A DNA stretch of 64,000 nucleotides, from assembly GCA_043808235.1 (NCBI GenBank), contig JAZDFC010000105.1, positions 1 through 64,000 on the forward strand, given 5' to 3'. The notes beneath the pieces were generated by a model. The model worked only from the letters and a program-made list of their open reading frames with translations, was not told the origin of the DNA and searched no databases. Below, piece by piece: positions 26,232 to 36,038 of this stretch; within the stretch, counting starts at the first letter, position 1, and each line of letters starts with the position of its first letter. This DNA is from JAZDFC01 sp043808235 (GTDB lineage Bacteria > Bacteroidota > Ignavibacteria > Ignavibacteriales > Melioribacteraceae). Made by a program: the position numbers and the translations under genes.

Positions 26232-27566
26232 TTAATTTTGATCGGGCTTAGCTGATTTCGGCAAATAGTAAAGCACAACCCTGTTCTCTTTTTTGAGATA
26301 CTGATTTGCGACGCGTTTAATGTCTTCGCGAGTAACCTTCATGTATCTGTCGATTTCCGTATTGATCAAATTTGCATCTCCAAAATAGACAGAATAATTA
26401 GCAAGACTTTCCGCAATGCCTGAAACCGTGGAATTGCCGTTGACGAAATTATTTTCAACCTGGTTTCTTAATTTCTGAAATTCATCTTCGCTTATTAATT
26501 CGTTTCGTGTTCTGTCTAATTCAGTCTCAATTGCGTTTTCCAAATCTTCGGCGGTAACTCCTACATTCGCAATTGCATAAGTTAAAAACAAACCGGGATC
26601 TTCCATGGCAAGCGGGAATGAACCTGCGGCAACGGCTTTCTGCTGCTTATCAACTAATGATTTATAAAGTCTCGAACTTTTTCCGTTCGAAAGCAGCGTG
26701 GTCAGCATTTCCAGCGCATACGCATCGTCGGTTCCCTGCGCGGGAATGTGGTATGCTTCAATTACTGCGGGAAGTTGAATATTGTCGTAAACTATATCTC
26801 TCACTTCGGCAGTTTTAGTTGGCTCTGCCTCTGTCGGACGTTTCATTTCTTTGCTTCCGACGGGGATATCGGAAAAATATTTCTCGATGAGTTCTTTTGT
26901 TTCATCAATATCAATATCGCCGGCAATTGAAAGAGTTGCGTTTTGCGGAACGTAATAAGTTTTATAGAAGTCAATAAATTCTCCCAAAACGGCTTCATCA
27001 ATATATTGCACAGACCCTATTGGCGTCCATTTGTAAGGGTGAACCGTATAAGCGTGCGCAAATGTCTGCTCAATAATCGAACCGTATGGCTGATTATCAT
27101 ATCTTTGTTTTCTTTCTTCTTTAACTACATTGCGTTGTGTCTCAACCCCTACGCTGTCAATCTTTAAATGAAGCAGTCGTTCGGATTCGAGCCACAATCC
27201 AAGTTCAAGCTGGTTCGATGGAAGAATTTCATAATAGAATGTCCGGTCCCATGATGTATTTGCGTTCAATGTGCCGCCGTTACTTTGGACTATATTAAAG
27301 TATTGCCCGCGATCGATATTATCAGAACCTTCGAACATAAGATGCTCAAAGAAGTGGGCAAACCCTGTTCTATCGGAATCTTCGTTTTTCGAGCCGACAT
27401 GATATAGAATTGATACACATACAATCGGAGTAGAGCTATCTTGATGCAGGATTACGTGTAATCCGTTATCAAGTTTGTACTCCGTAAATTCGATGTTTTT
27501 CGCTTGTCCGAATATAAAATTAACAGACAAAGCAATAACAATAAGGGAAAAGATGACTTTTCTCAT
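26232..27566 (-). CDS. Exported M16-family zinc peptidase (catalytic subunit)
   Basis: Insulinase/pitrilysin-type peptidase of 444 residues. The signal peptide is MRKVIFSLIVIALSVNFIFG. The inverted zinc motif H-F-F-E-H-L-M-F-E-G is near residue 69, and a downstream glutamate ligand in V-V-K-E-E-R-K-Q-R is about 75 residues later. The C-terminal M16 half has the G-K-S-S-R-L-Y-K-S-L pattern. I start at ATG 27566 because AGGA lies seven bases upstream and the signal peptide begins there; an upstream start would add 20 residues including a second hydrophobic stretch. The downstream gene encodes its catalytically inactive partner, a common pairing for bacterial two-subunit M16 enzymes. Confidence 0.92.
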   Translation of the reverse strand: MRKVIFSLIVIALSVNFIFGQAKNIEFTEYKLDNGLHVILHQDSSTPIVCVSILYHVGSKNEDSDRTGFAHFFEHLMFEGSDNIDRGQYFNIVQSNGGTLNANTSWDRTFYYEILPSNQLELGLWLESERLLHLKIDSVGVETQRNVVKEERKQRYDNQPYGSIIEQTFAHAYTVHPYKWTPIGSVQYIDEAVLGEFIDFYKTYYVPQNATLSIAGDIDIDETKELIEKYFSDIPVGSKEMKRPTEAEPTKTAEVRDIVYDNIQLPAVIEAYHIPAQGTDDAYALEMLTTLLSNGKSSRLYKSLVDKQQKAVAAGSFPLAMEDPGLFLTYAIANVGVTAEDLENAIETELDRTRNELISEDEFQKLRNQVENNFVNGNSTVSGIAESLANYSVYFGDANLINTEIDRYMKVTREDIKRVANQYLKKENRVVLYYLPKSAKPDQN

Positions 27567-28054
27567 AAATGTTCCTAAGTTGATTATTAAACAGACGACT
27601 AAATTTTTGTAAAGAATAATACGCATTTTGACGTTATATTCAAAAGAAGGTTTGAAACTTGATGCTTGTTACTTGATTCAGGATGCTTGCTGTTGGATGC
27701 AAGTGAATTTAAAAAACACCTTAATGTCTCGCTGCTCTGCAGCTCTGTTGTTATTCCCTTTGTCTTTTTACTGATATGCCGCTGCTCTGCAGCTTTTTAA
27801 AATTCATTGCGATTTGAATATCTGTGTAAGCCGCAGAGCGGTGCAACATCAATAATAGAACATCAGAACGAAACAAATCCAAGCTTCGGAGAAGCGACAC
27901 ATGAATTTTACATCTGGTTACAAATACATATTTGTGTCTTTTGAGAATACTGAAATAAAAAAAACCCGGCAGAGTTTTTCTACCGGGCTTCAAATTAAAT
28001 ATATTTTTTATTTTATCTTCTGATTACTGATTACTGACTTCTGTCTCCTTAGAA
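27567..28054. repeat. Repeat-filled intergenic region with a terminator
   Basis: No gene is supported in this 488-base gap. It contains GATGCTTGTTACTTGATTC and GGATGCTTGCTGTTGGATG units (27660-27700). GCTGCTCTGCAGCT occurs twice exactly 50 bases apart (27731 and 27781). An inverted relative, GCCGCAGAGCGGTGC, is near 27829. A small GCTTC-GGA-GAAGC hairpin is at 27893-27905, and CTGATTACTGATTACTGACT at 28020-28040 is related to the repeat inside copA. An 80-codon open frame on the minus strand runs through these repeats and the terminator and is not a gene. Confidence 0.7.
27958..27988 (-). terminator. Intrinsic terminator of the mosaic surface protein gene
   Basis: On the minus strand CCCGGTAGA pairs with TCTGCCGGG around AAAAAC (one mismatch), and at least seven T residues follow. 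It lies 67 bases past the stop codon of the gene ending at 28055. Confidence 0.9.
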
Positions 28055-31000
28055 TTACTTCATCAAGATCATCTTCTTCGTAAGCACAACATTATCACCG
28101 GTAAGCTGGTACATGTAAACTCCCGATGCAAACGAGCTTGCGTTGAATGTTGATTTATAATATCCCGGTTTCAGTTCGCCGTTGAACAGCGTAATTACTT
28201 CCTGACCGAGAATGTTGTAAATCTTCAAAGAATAATTTCCTTCTTTAGGAATACCGTATTCAATCATAGTCGACGGGTTGAAAGGATTCGGATAATTCTG
28301 ACTCAGTTCAAACTGTTTCGGCATCAAAGTCCCATTTGTTATTCCGGTAATGTTATTGCTTCTCTTGTAAACCTTACCGTCGGATGTACCGATAAATATT
28401 TCATCAGTTTTGTCGTTTATCATTATCGCACTAACGCCTCTGCCGCTCATACCAACCGGTATCCACTCTGCTTTGGGCGATGTTGACGAGAGCATGTAAA
28501 CTCCGCCCGTCCAGGTAAGTACAAATACGTTATCGCTTGCATCCACTGCGACTGAATAAACATAACCCGGAACAAGTCCTTCGTTGATAGGAATCCACGA
28601 AGTTCCGTTATCTGTTGAACGGAATACTCCCATTCCATAAGTTGCCGCATAAAGCACATCGGTCGATGTAACACCGAGCGCCCAAACATGCGGATAACCA
28701 ACGGGGAGAGTCAACCAATTCAATGCTTCATCAACAGATTGAGAGATGCCGTCTCCAAACGAACCGGCAAATAATTCATTCGCAGAATTTGAGGCAAGTG
28801 AATTGATTATCAAACTGCCGAGACCGTTGTTTACTTGATTCCATGTTGCGCCGAGATCCGCGGATTTGAAGATTCCCGAACCCCATGCACCGGCATAAAG
28901 ATTTCCATTCGCAAATAGAACTGTTCGAACATCCATTCCGAGTAGAGGAGTAGCAGACCATGTAGCGCCGTTATCTGCGGAGTAAAATACGCCCTGATCT
29001 GTACCGATGAATAATTGATCTCCTGAAACTTCAATTGACCAAACAACGCCAACAGTCATTCCGGCGTTGAGTAATTCCCAATTAACACCGCCGTCGTTCG
29101 AACGTTTTACTTTTCCCCCGATTGTTCCGGCTAACATGTTTCCGTATGAATCATAAGTGAGTACCCAAATTATTTCATGCATATCGAATTCACCAACGAG
29201 TTCCCATTCATTATCATCATCGCCGCCGTTATAACCTTGATTAACATAAACAGTAACTGCCGAGTAATCATCTTCCGTTGGAACACCGTTACCCGGTTCC
29301 GAGTCAGGATCGATCTGATCGTCTCGTGTAATTTCGGCAACATTTATAATCTCTGCCGCCACCGGAATATTTCCGATGAATGTTGCTAAATTGAATTGAC
29401 CTTGACCGCATAGCGATTTGCAAATCATTTGTCCGTTTTGAACACCCGCTGCAAAGTTAACATCCGCCCATGGAGCGAGTATCGATCCGCGCACATCAAT
29501 TCCATGAATGCTCAATGATGTTGCTTCCGGGAAATTGTAGATCACATTTTCAATACTTGTACCGGCTACAGTCAAGCCGCCCATCCAGCTTACATTTGTG
29601 CTGTCGATATTTACAAGAACAACACTTCCGTTAGGCGCAAAAATTTGAACGCTATTAGCAACTGATAACTGTGCGCCGGATACATCAAACACATTTAAGA
29701 AAGGATCGGTACCGGAAAGTACAAGTCCGCCCCAGTCAAACGAGGTTGATCCGTTTGCGGGATAAGCCGCAAGATTGGCAGAAAGATTTTTGAGATATAA
29801 TTCGGCAGCCGCAAAATCAATCGGTGTATCCTGCCGGAGTGTTCCGTCGATAATACTGACCGATAACTGCGGCAAGTTTGTGATGTTGCCGTAAACAACA
29901 TTTCCGCTAAATACAATTCCGCTTGTGAATGTTAAATCTCTTCCCACAACAAGAACATCTTCAGTTCCGCCGGAAGGAGGAAGCTGATCACCGACACTGT
30001 AATTTGCGAGCGATGCATCTCTTCCAACCGCCATCTTTCCTTGAGTATCGGACGAAGGTTGATTTAAGTCTTCAAGAACGAAAACGTTAAAATCACTTGC
30101 GGGACCGAAATCAATTGAAGAAGTAAGAACATCAATCTGTGTGGTGATTGTTAAGGTTGCATAAGTTCCTACAGTTACGAATCCAACTGTCCACACGCCT
30201 GTGGTTTCATCATACGTGCCATTATCGGTTGATGCGGAAATAAAAATTAATCCTCCCGGAATAACATCGGTTACATCTGTAAATGCCGAGTTGCCGGGTC
30301 CATCATTATGAAGTTTTATTGTGAATGTAATTATATCCCCGTTCTCAGGATGATCATTATCAACTGTTTTTTCAATCCACAAATCTGCAACGCAGTGGAG
30401 AACTTCATCTCCAACAAAAGCAACCGGCTGCGGTTCGCAGAATTTTCTAACTCTTATCCAGTCGACATCCATACACGACCCGCCGAGGATAAAATACCAC
30501 GGTGATAAATCCATTGTTGGAATTCTTGAAGGACGTTCAACCGAATTAATAATATCCATTGGCGCATTATTGTTTAGTTGGAACCGTGCAGTGTTTGCAT
30601 CCACTCTTGTAATGCGGTGAACGTTAAAATCATAATTCAACGGATCCGCTGTTGATATATAATCACCGGGACTTTCAACATGATCGCCGTTATCGGTATC
30701 AATAACAAAATTGCTTCCGTTAATCACGCGCAAATCCATGTAACGCAAATTCACGAATCCAAACGGAGGCCCGCCCCAACTTGATGTCGGTTCATTTCTT
30801 CCCCATCCAAGTTCTCCGGCAAATCCGTATGAACTATGACGTGTATTTTGTTCGAGAATATGTTTCAGACCGAATGCAGGCTTAGCTGTGAATTGAGTAA
30901 GGAAACCGCCTGAGTTACAGATTGAAAGCAATCCGCCTGCGACAGTTGCGGTTCCCGAATATCCTGCGCTAACCCCGTTCCATTTATTCATATCGAGCGA

Positions 31001-32518
31001 GCTGCCGTCAAAGCCGTCGTAAAAATCAAATACACCATTCGGATCGTTTAATGCATAGCCGAAAACTTCTTGGACTGCAGGCTGAGTGCAGATCATAAAC
31101 GGACCGCCGCTGCTTGCGCTGCTTCCGAGATATGAAAAATAATAAGTATCGTTAAACATTGATATTGCGCCGCGGAAAGGGCTATTGCCTTCGTTGGTGT
31201 AAACATACGAAGTACTTTTTGTAATTGATTCCCAGTCTTCGGTTGTGCAGTACATCGTATTCCATCCCCACGTGGTTGGAGATGCCGCATAAAAAACATA
31301 ATATTTGCCGCCGAAGAAAACCGGATGTGCATCGGCAATTGTGCCTGCATCAAGCGAACCCGAAGGACCGAATGCAATAAACGGATCAGCGCCGCCGTGC
31401 CATTTTGTATACGGACCCGCAATATCATCGGCAATTGCATAACTACATTGTTCAATGTAGAATAAACCTTGATCACCGGGATTATCGTAATTTCCTTTAT
31501 CGCCCATGAAAAGCATTATCCACTTGCCGTCGTGGCGTTTAAATACGTAAGGTTCGGAAACTCTTGCCCAATCCCAGGCATGACTATCGCCTTCCATTTC
31601 GGATGACATCAAAATATTTGGATCAATTTCGGTATAAGGACCGGTGATTGACGAAGCCTTTGCCATACCGATTGCCGCGTAAGCATCGGAAGTCCAGCTC
31701 CATGAGCCGTGAACACCGCATCCACTGTGCGCGTTACCGCCTACTATCCAGTGATAGAACAGATACCAAAATCCATCGTCACCCTTTACAACGTGCGGGC
31801 AATCGAGATATGGATTTAAAAGATTGCCGGGTGTTGTATCCATGCGCGGATCGCCGGTAAACATTGCGGTTGTTGTTCTAACTGAAAAATCAATTGTTAC
31901 ATCTCCCCACCACGTCCATCCGATTGGATTTGCGGGATCGCCCGAATTGTTAAAAGCAAATCCGAGTTGCCCGTTACAAGCATTTCTATTTGTGAATAAC
32001 TGCCAGTATGTGCCTGCGTCTTCAACCATATTTTCCGCAAGCAAACTGCTGTTTAACCCGGCAATTGTTAATCCCGGAACATTTGTCCATGGACCGGTTG
32101 GAGGCAGAACTGATAAAGCTGGAGGCGGAGGCGGCGGGAATGAAGCGGAAGGATTTCCGTAATACATAAAAATCAATCCTCCTGCCGCAGGTATTGACGG
32201 AACCTTTACCCACACTTTTGCAGAAGTCGCTACTGGGTTCCACTCCTCAATCCAATAGAAAAGAAGTGTGGTTCCATCGTCTGCTGCAAATCTTATATCG
32301 CTTCCGTTCGCGTTGGCTTTCGAAAAATCGAAAGAAGCATCGAGTGTAACTAAAACTTGAAAATCTGTTAATTCGTCTCCGGAAGTATTCTGGAGAGTAA
32401 TTGCTCTGCTGTAACTCCAGCCGCCGTCGAACCAGACTGGCTGCGCAATTAATTGCACTGAAATAAACAGCAGTGAAAATAGAAATAGCAATGCTATTCG
32501 ATTGTAAAATCGATTCAT
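28055..32518 (-). CDS. Large T9SS-secreted mosaic protein (DUF2341, GH43-like, DUF11, choice-of-anchor A, BNR)
   Basis: Protein of 1487 residues with many domains. Signal peptide to about 26; DUF2341 about 28-125 (W-S-Y-S-R-A-I-T-L, then L-I-F-M-Y-Y-G-N-P). A GH43-like five-bladed-propeller region lies at about 145-510 (C-P-H-V-V-K-G-D-D-G-F-W-Y-L-F-Y-H, R-V-S-E-P-Y-V-F-K). A LamG-like region starts near 520 (F-Y-D-G-F-D-G-S-S-L-D). DUF11 is at about 730-815, and a choice-of-anchor A-type domain at about 815-1070. BNR/sortilin-type propeller repeats (S-N-D-G-G-V-N-W, S-A-D-N-G-A-T-W, S-T-D-N-G-T-S-W) run about 1110-1400, then the T9SS tail. The second ATG (32518) is chosen because GGGAG is seven bases upstream of it but abuts the first ATG. 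A role in polysaccharide binding or breakdown at the surface is inferred. Confidence 0.88.
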   Translation of the reverse strand: MNRFYNRIALLFLFSLLFISVQLIAQPVWFDGGWSYSRAITLQNTSGDELTDFQVLVTLDASFDFSKANANGSDIRFAADDGTTLLFYWIEEWNPVATSAKVWVKVPSIPAAGGLIFMYYGNPSASFPPPPPPALSVLPPTGPWTNVPGLTIAGLNSSLLAENMVEDAGTYWQLFTNRNACNGQLGFAFNNSGDPANPIGWTWWGDVTIDFSVRTTTAMFTGDPRMDTTPGNLLNPYLDCPHVVKGDDGFWYLFYHWIVGGNAHSGCGVHGSWSWTSDAYAAIGMAKASSITGPYTEIDPNILMSSEMEGDSHAWDWARVSEPYVFKRHDGKWIMLFMGDKGNYDNPGDQGLFYIEQCSYAIADDIAGPYTKWHGGADPFIAFGPSGSLDAGTIADAHPVFFGGKYYVFYAASPTTWGWNTMYCTTEDWESITKSTSYVYTNEGNSPFRGAISMFNDTYYFSYLGSSASSGGPFMICTQPAVQEVFGYALNDPNGVFDFYDGFDGSSLDMNKWNGVSAGYSGTATVAGGLLSICNSGGFLTQFTAKPAFGLKHILEQNTRHSSYGFAGELGWGRNEPTSSWGGPPFGFVNLRYMDLRVINGSNFVIDTDNGDHVESPGDYISTADPLNYDFNVHRITRVDANTARFQLNNNAPMDIINSVERPSRIPTMDLSPWYFILGGSCMDVDWIRVRKFCEPQPVAFVGDEVLHCVADLWIEKTVDNDHPENGDIITFTIKLHNDGPGNSAFTDVTDVIPGGLIFISASTDNGTYDETTGVWTVGFVTVGTYATLTITTQIDVLTSSIDFGPASDFNVFVLEDLNQPSSDTQGKMAVGRDASLANYSVGDQLPPSGGTEDVLVVGRDLTFTSGIVFSGNVVYGNITNLPQLSVSIIDGTLRQDTPIDFAAAELYLKNLSANLAAYPANGSTSFDWGGLVLSGTDPFLNVFDVSGAQLSVANSVQIFAPNGSVVLVNIDSTNVSWMGGLTVAGTSIENVIYNFPEATSLSIHGIDVRGSILAPWADVNFAAGVQNGQMICKSLCGQGQFNLATFIGNIPVAAEIINVAEITRDDQIDPDSEPGNGVPTEDDYSAVTVYVNQGYNGGDDDNEWELVGEFDMHEIIWVLTYDSYGNMLAGTIGGKVKRSNDGGVNWELLNAGMTVGVVWSIEVSGDQLFIGTDQGVFYSADNGATWSATPLLGMDVRTVLFANGNLYAGAWGSGIFKSADLGATWNQVNNGLGSLIINSLASNSANELFAGSFGDGISQSVDEALNWLTLPVGYPHVWALGVTSTDVLYAATYGMGVFRSTDNGTSWIPINEGLVPGYVYSVAVDASDNVFVLTWTGGVYMLSSTSPKAEWIPVGMSGRGVSAIMINDKTDEIFIGTSDGKVYKRSNNITGITNGTLMPKQFELSQNYPNPFNPSTMIEYGIPKEGNYSLKIYNILGQEVITLFNGELKPGYYKSTFNASSFASGVYMYQLTGDNVVLTKKMILMK

Positions 32519-32906
32519 CTGCATTCTCCCATTTATAAATGATTTATCCCCAGCACAGGAATTGGTGTAAGCTGCTTGTTCTCGAAGGTTACAACGTCAA
32601 GGGGAGTGCCATGAAAAGAGATACGAATTTGTCCTTTTTTATGAAAAAATACAAACCGTTAAAAATCAAATTTGTTTCAAAATGATATGAAGACTTATTA
32701 TGAGGCAGAGCATTTACAAATTTGAGTTTGCAAATCGTATTTTTTATTCATGCAAACAATAGCGCGTTAAATCTTTACAAGCAGTGCTACATTTTCGATA
32801 TGGAGTGTATAATACTTGCGCAACAAATTATAATACAACAAGATTGGGTTTGGATAGAAGTAATAAGTAATAAACAAGTAACATTTCCAATAGGCTTTTA
32901 CTTCAC
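32519..32906. other. Intergenic region
   Basis: About 390 bases of AT-rich sequence between two minus-strand genes. It should carry the promoter of the mosaic protein gene. A 62-codon plus-strand frame at 32722-32910 has no ribosome site and no recognisable composition. I see no repeat or strong hairpin here. Confidence 0.5.
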
Positions 32907-33809
32907 TTAATTTTCTTTAATCAAATAATATACATCGGGACCACCTTCGAGACAATCAATCGTTGTGGTTTTCATTCTATCCTGTTTATCGATGTATTGA
33001 ACCTTTCCACCATTAACGGTGAATTTGTAATTTCCGTAAAGCTGCTCATCAACAGTTACTTTAAAATTGTATTTCCCGTCTTTCATCAAATCTTTTCCTT
33101 TGAATCTTCCCTGGTCGAAACCGAATTCTTTTTCAAGCCACTGCGAAGGCATGAAAACGATATCTCCATCTTTCTTATCATATTTGGCTATTACTTTACC
33201 ATCTTTAATTAATTCTATCTGGACTTTTCGCTTGCTGCTTTCAAGTGATTTGGTTCGAAACCATGTTTTGAATAACACCGGCGATTCGGGATTGTTTTCT
33301 TTTATGTAGAGATACGCAACATCATTCCAGGCGCCCTCAAGAAAGTAACCTTCACCAGGATTGTAAGGGTCACTGCTTTTAACAATACTGATTGAAAAGG
33401 GGAAATTAAAGATGAGTTTATCCTTCACGTAAAATTCTAATGAATAATTTCCCACTTCCTTTACGAACGGCGCTTTGTTTACATCGTGTTTAACAAGCCA
33501 ATAGAATGCGCCTTTTAACTGTCCGATTCTCCAATGATATTCTTGAATGACAGTACTCTCCTTTTTAAATATCATTGTAACCGGATTTTTTTCTTTGACC
33601 AATTCGGGTAAAAGAAATACGACTTTTATCGCATTGTCGTCGTCGCCTTCAACAAATCTGAAAACTCCGTTGCCGGCATTGTACACAATTCCATTCAGCA
33701 TGGAATGATAAATCATTGTTGGTGAAAATTCCTGGGGTGATACTGGATTTGCGTAAGTAAGAAAAATTACAGCCAAGAAAAGAACCATTTTAAATAGACT
33801 TTTCTTCAT
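32907..33809 (-). CDS. Hypothetical exported protein
   Basis: Unrecognised 300-residue protein with a signal peptide (MKKSLFKMVLFLAVIFLTYANPVS). The mature part looks like successive beta-sandwich segments, with recurring patterns such as Y-S-L-E-F-Y-V-K-D-K, V-Q-I-E-L-I-K-D-G-K and Y-N-F-K-V-T-V-D, suggesting two or three Ig-like modules. No sorting domain and no catalytic motif were seen. GGAG precedes the start. It stands alone between the mosaic protein and the permease gene, so context gives no function. Confidence 0.75.
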   Translation of the reverse strand: MKKSLFKMVLFLAVIFLTYANPVSPQEFSPTMIYHSMLNGIVYNAGNGVFRFVEGDDDNAIKVVFLLPELVKEKNPVTMIFKKESTVIQEYHWRIGQLKGAFYWLVKHDVNKAPFVKEVGNYSLEFYVKDKLIFNFPFSISIVKSSDPYNPGEGYFLEGAWNDVAYLYIKENNPESPVLFKTWFRTKSLESSKRKVQIELIKDGKVIAKYDKKDGDIVFMPSQWLEKEFGFDQGRFKGKDLMKDGKYNFKVTVDEQLYGNYKFTVNGGKVQYIDKQDRMKTTTIDCLEGGPDVYYLIKEN

Positions 33810-34040
33810 AATACTCTCCGTTAATATTAAAGAAACTGTTTATTTATATCTATTTTTAAATGAGTTCTGTGTTAAGACAAAAAGCCATGGTGAAATTAAG
33901 AAATAAAAATCTTTTGTCCATTGGATACAATCACAATATGGCAGAATAAAGAAACTGGAATCCAAAAGTAAAAACATTAGATTCCGCCGATACGTGTGGC
34001 AAAAAAGCGTCAAACATTATGAGCTAAAAAGATTAACGCT

Positions 34041-36038
34041 CTATTCCATGTTAATTCTTATCGGTAACACAACAAATGGGTATCCTTTAGTATAAAGAAT
34101 TCTCTGCAGAACAAATACAATCTGGTTGTGCAGCAGTTTGGTAAGCGATGTTTCGTTTGAGAAAACAAGTTTACCGCCAAAGAACACGGTATCGGGAAAT
34201 TGTTTTATAATATCATCCGCAAGCTTGATTGCGCCTTCAACAACATCCGGGTCAATAATACTCATTCCTCGTGCATGGAATCCGCTTTTCTCTACGAAGT
34301 TTACGTAACTCTGGACATCGTTGTGGATTTTTGTTTCAAGTTTCTCCAAATCGGCCGTTCCTTTGAAAGTACCCGCATCCACAACTCCAACCTGTGCAAA
34401 TATAAAATTCCGAAATGTATTGGGAAAAGTTTTTATAACGGCCAATAAAGTATGAACCCCCAGCCCGTTAAAACCATTTACGAAAACTACAGCGGTTTTA
34501 TTCTCCGAATTAAACTCCTCTTTTTTACTTCCCGCGCTTTGGTTTAATATTTCAATGGAACTGGTTACTGCAGGCAAAATTGTTTCATCCAATTCCAGCA
34601 ATGCTTTGTGAGCCACATTGTAATGCCGCTTAATTGTTAATGCCAACGCTATCAGGCTTCCGGTAATCAAAATCGTTACCCAGCCGCCTTCAAAAAATTT
34701 TACAATTATCACAGACACCAAAATCAAAGTTGTTAATGCCAGCCCTATTCCATTAATTACTATTTTATGAATCCATTCTTTGAATTGTTTTCGTACTTGC
34801 CACCAATGCCTCACCATTCCAAGTTGTGATAAAAAGAAAGTGACAAACACGTTTATACTGTAAAGCACGATTAAATATTTTACAGAACCCTTTGTAGCAA
34901 TCATAGTAATCAATGCGGCGACACCCATTAATACAACACCATTTTGAGTCACAAGTCTATCGCTAAGAATTGAAAATCTTGTGGGGAACCATCTATCCGA
35001 AGCCATATTTGCAAGTACCCGCGGACCGTCCATAAATCCGGCTTGCGCCGCAACCAGCAGAATTACCGCTTCCGAAAAAAGAATTGTAAAAACAAAAATT
35101 ATTCCAGTGTTGCCCCAATCTTTTGTAACGGTTTCAAATAAAACCGCATTTAATGTTTTTCCAGGTTGATGTACCACTCCGTACAAAAGGTAAGAAATAA
35201 GCAGCCCTACAACCATAAACGCTAGCGATACCGCCATATATTTCATGGTGGTTTTGGCAGTCTTTACTTTCGGGTCCCTTAAAATAGGCACGCCGTTGCT
35301 TATGGCCTCGATGCCGGTATATGTTCCCGCCCCCATTGTATAAGCTTTGATTACAAGAAACAGCATCCCGAACAAACCAAGTTCGGACATACTTTGATTT
35401 ACATCCGTGGCGGTTGAGCTTACAACTTCAGAAAAATTAAAGATGTGCGTTACTACTGCATAACCGATGATAAAAACATGTGTAACAATAAACAACAAAA
35501 ATATCGGGACCAATGGCATAACAGATTCCTTCACACCCCGCAAGTTCATTATAATAAGCAAGCTCACACCACCAAGAGCAAAGTAAAGTTTGTACTCCAG
35601 AAACTCATTCGAAACGAAACTAAACAAAGCATCAGCGCCGCTCGCAACAGATATTGTAATTGTAAGAACGTAGTCAATCAACAATGCACAGCCGGAAACC
35701 ATACCGACTTTTGGTGAAAGTAATTTGCTGGCAACAAGGTAACCGCCGCCCCCCGACGGAAACAACTCAACTATTTGCGAATAACTTGAACTTATGACGA
35801 GCACTGTTATCGCAGTAGCAATTGCAACAAAGATACTTAAATAGTGATGTGTTCCCAAAGCAAGGAATGCTTCTTCGGGTCCATAAGCCGAAGACGACAA
35901 ACCATCGGCTCCGAGACCAACCCATGCGAGAAATGCCGTTAACGTCACCTTGTGAAATATATGCGGATCTTTTAAGTCCCGCGATGCCCCGATGAAAATC
36001 CTTTTTAATTTCTTCGACTTACTTTCGCCATCTGACAT
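34041..36038 (-). CDS. APC-superfamily permease, YdaO/KimA-like, with C-terminal soluble domain
   Basis: Inner-membrane transporter of 665 residues. About twelve transmembrane helices span residues 30-470. The first membrane motif G-L-G-A-D-G-L-S-S-S-A-Y-G-P-E-E resembles the YdaO/KimA group of APC proteins, known in Bacillus as a high-affinity potassium importer. F-P-S-G-G-G-G-Y follows in helix 2-3. The last about 170 residues are soluble (V-V-F-V-N-G-F-N-G-L-G, then V-V-D-A-G-T-F-K-G), as in related permeases with a cytoplasmic tail. Potassium or amino-acid transport are both possible. No c-di-AMP riboswitch was recognised upstream. The gene is divergent from a second APC permease. Confidence 0.82.
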   Translation of the reverse strand: MSDGESKSKKLKRIFIGASRDLKDPHIFHKVTLTAFLAWVGLGADGLSSSAYGPEEAFLALGTHHYLSIFVAIATAITVLVISSSYSQIVELFPSGGGGYLVASKLLSPKVGMVSGCALLIDYVLTITISVASGADALFSFVSNEFLEYKLYFALGGVSLLIIMNLRGVKESVMPLVPIFLLFIVTHVFIIGYAVVTHIFNFSEVVSSTATDVNQSMSELGLFGMLFLVIKAYTMGAGTYTGIEAISNGVPILRDPKVKTAKTTMKYMAVSLAFMVVGLLISYLLYGVVHQPGKTLNAVLFETVTKDWGNTGIIFVFTILFSEAVILLVAAQAGFMDGPRVLANMASDRWFPTRFSILSDRLVTQNGVVLMGVAALITMIATKGSVKYLIVLYSINVFVTFFLSQLGMVRHWWQVRKQFKEWIHKIVINGIGLALTTLILVSVIIVKFFEGGWVTILITGSLIALALTIKRHYNVAHKALLELDETILPAVTSSIEILNQSAGSKKEEFNSENKTAVVFVNGFNGLGVHTLLAVIKTFPNTFRNFIFAQVGVVDAGTFKGTADLEKLETKIHNDVQSYVNFVEKSGFHARGMSIIDPDVVEGAIKLADDIIKQFPDTVFFGGKLVFSNETSLTKLLHNQIVFVLQRILYTKGYPFVVLPIRINME

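Noticed and set aside
27751..27993. 80-codon minus-strand frame
   Set aside because: It runs through a terminator hairpin and several dispersed repeats, has no ribosome site and shows no protein family pattern.
32722..32910. 62-codon plus-strand frame
   Set aside because: No ribosome site and no recognisable composition; it overlaps the end of a well-supported minus-strand gene.
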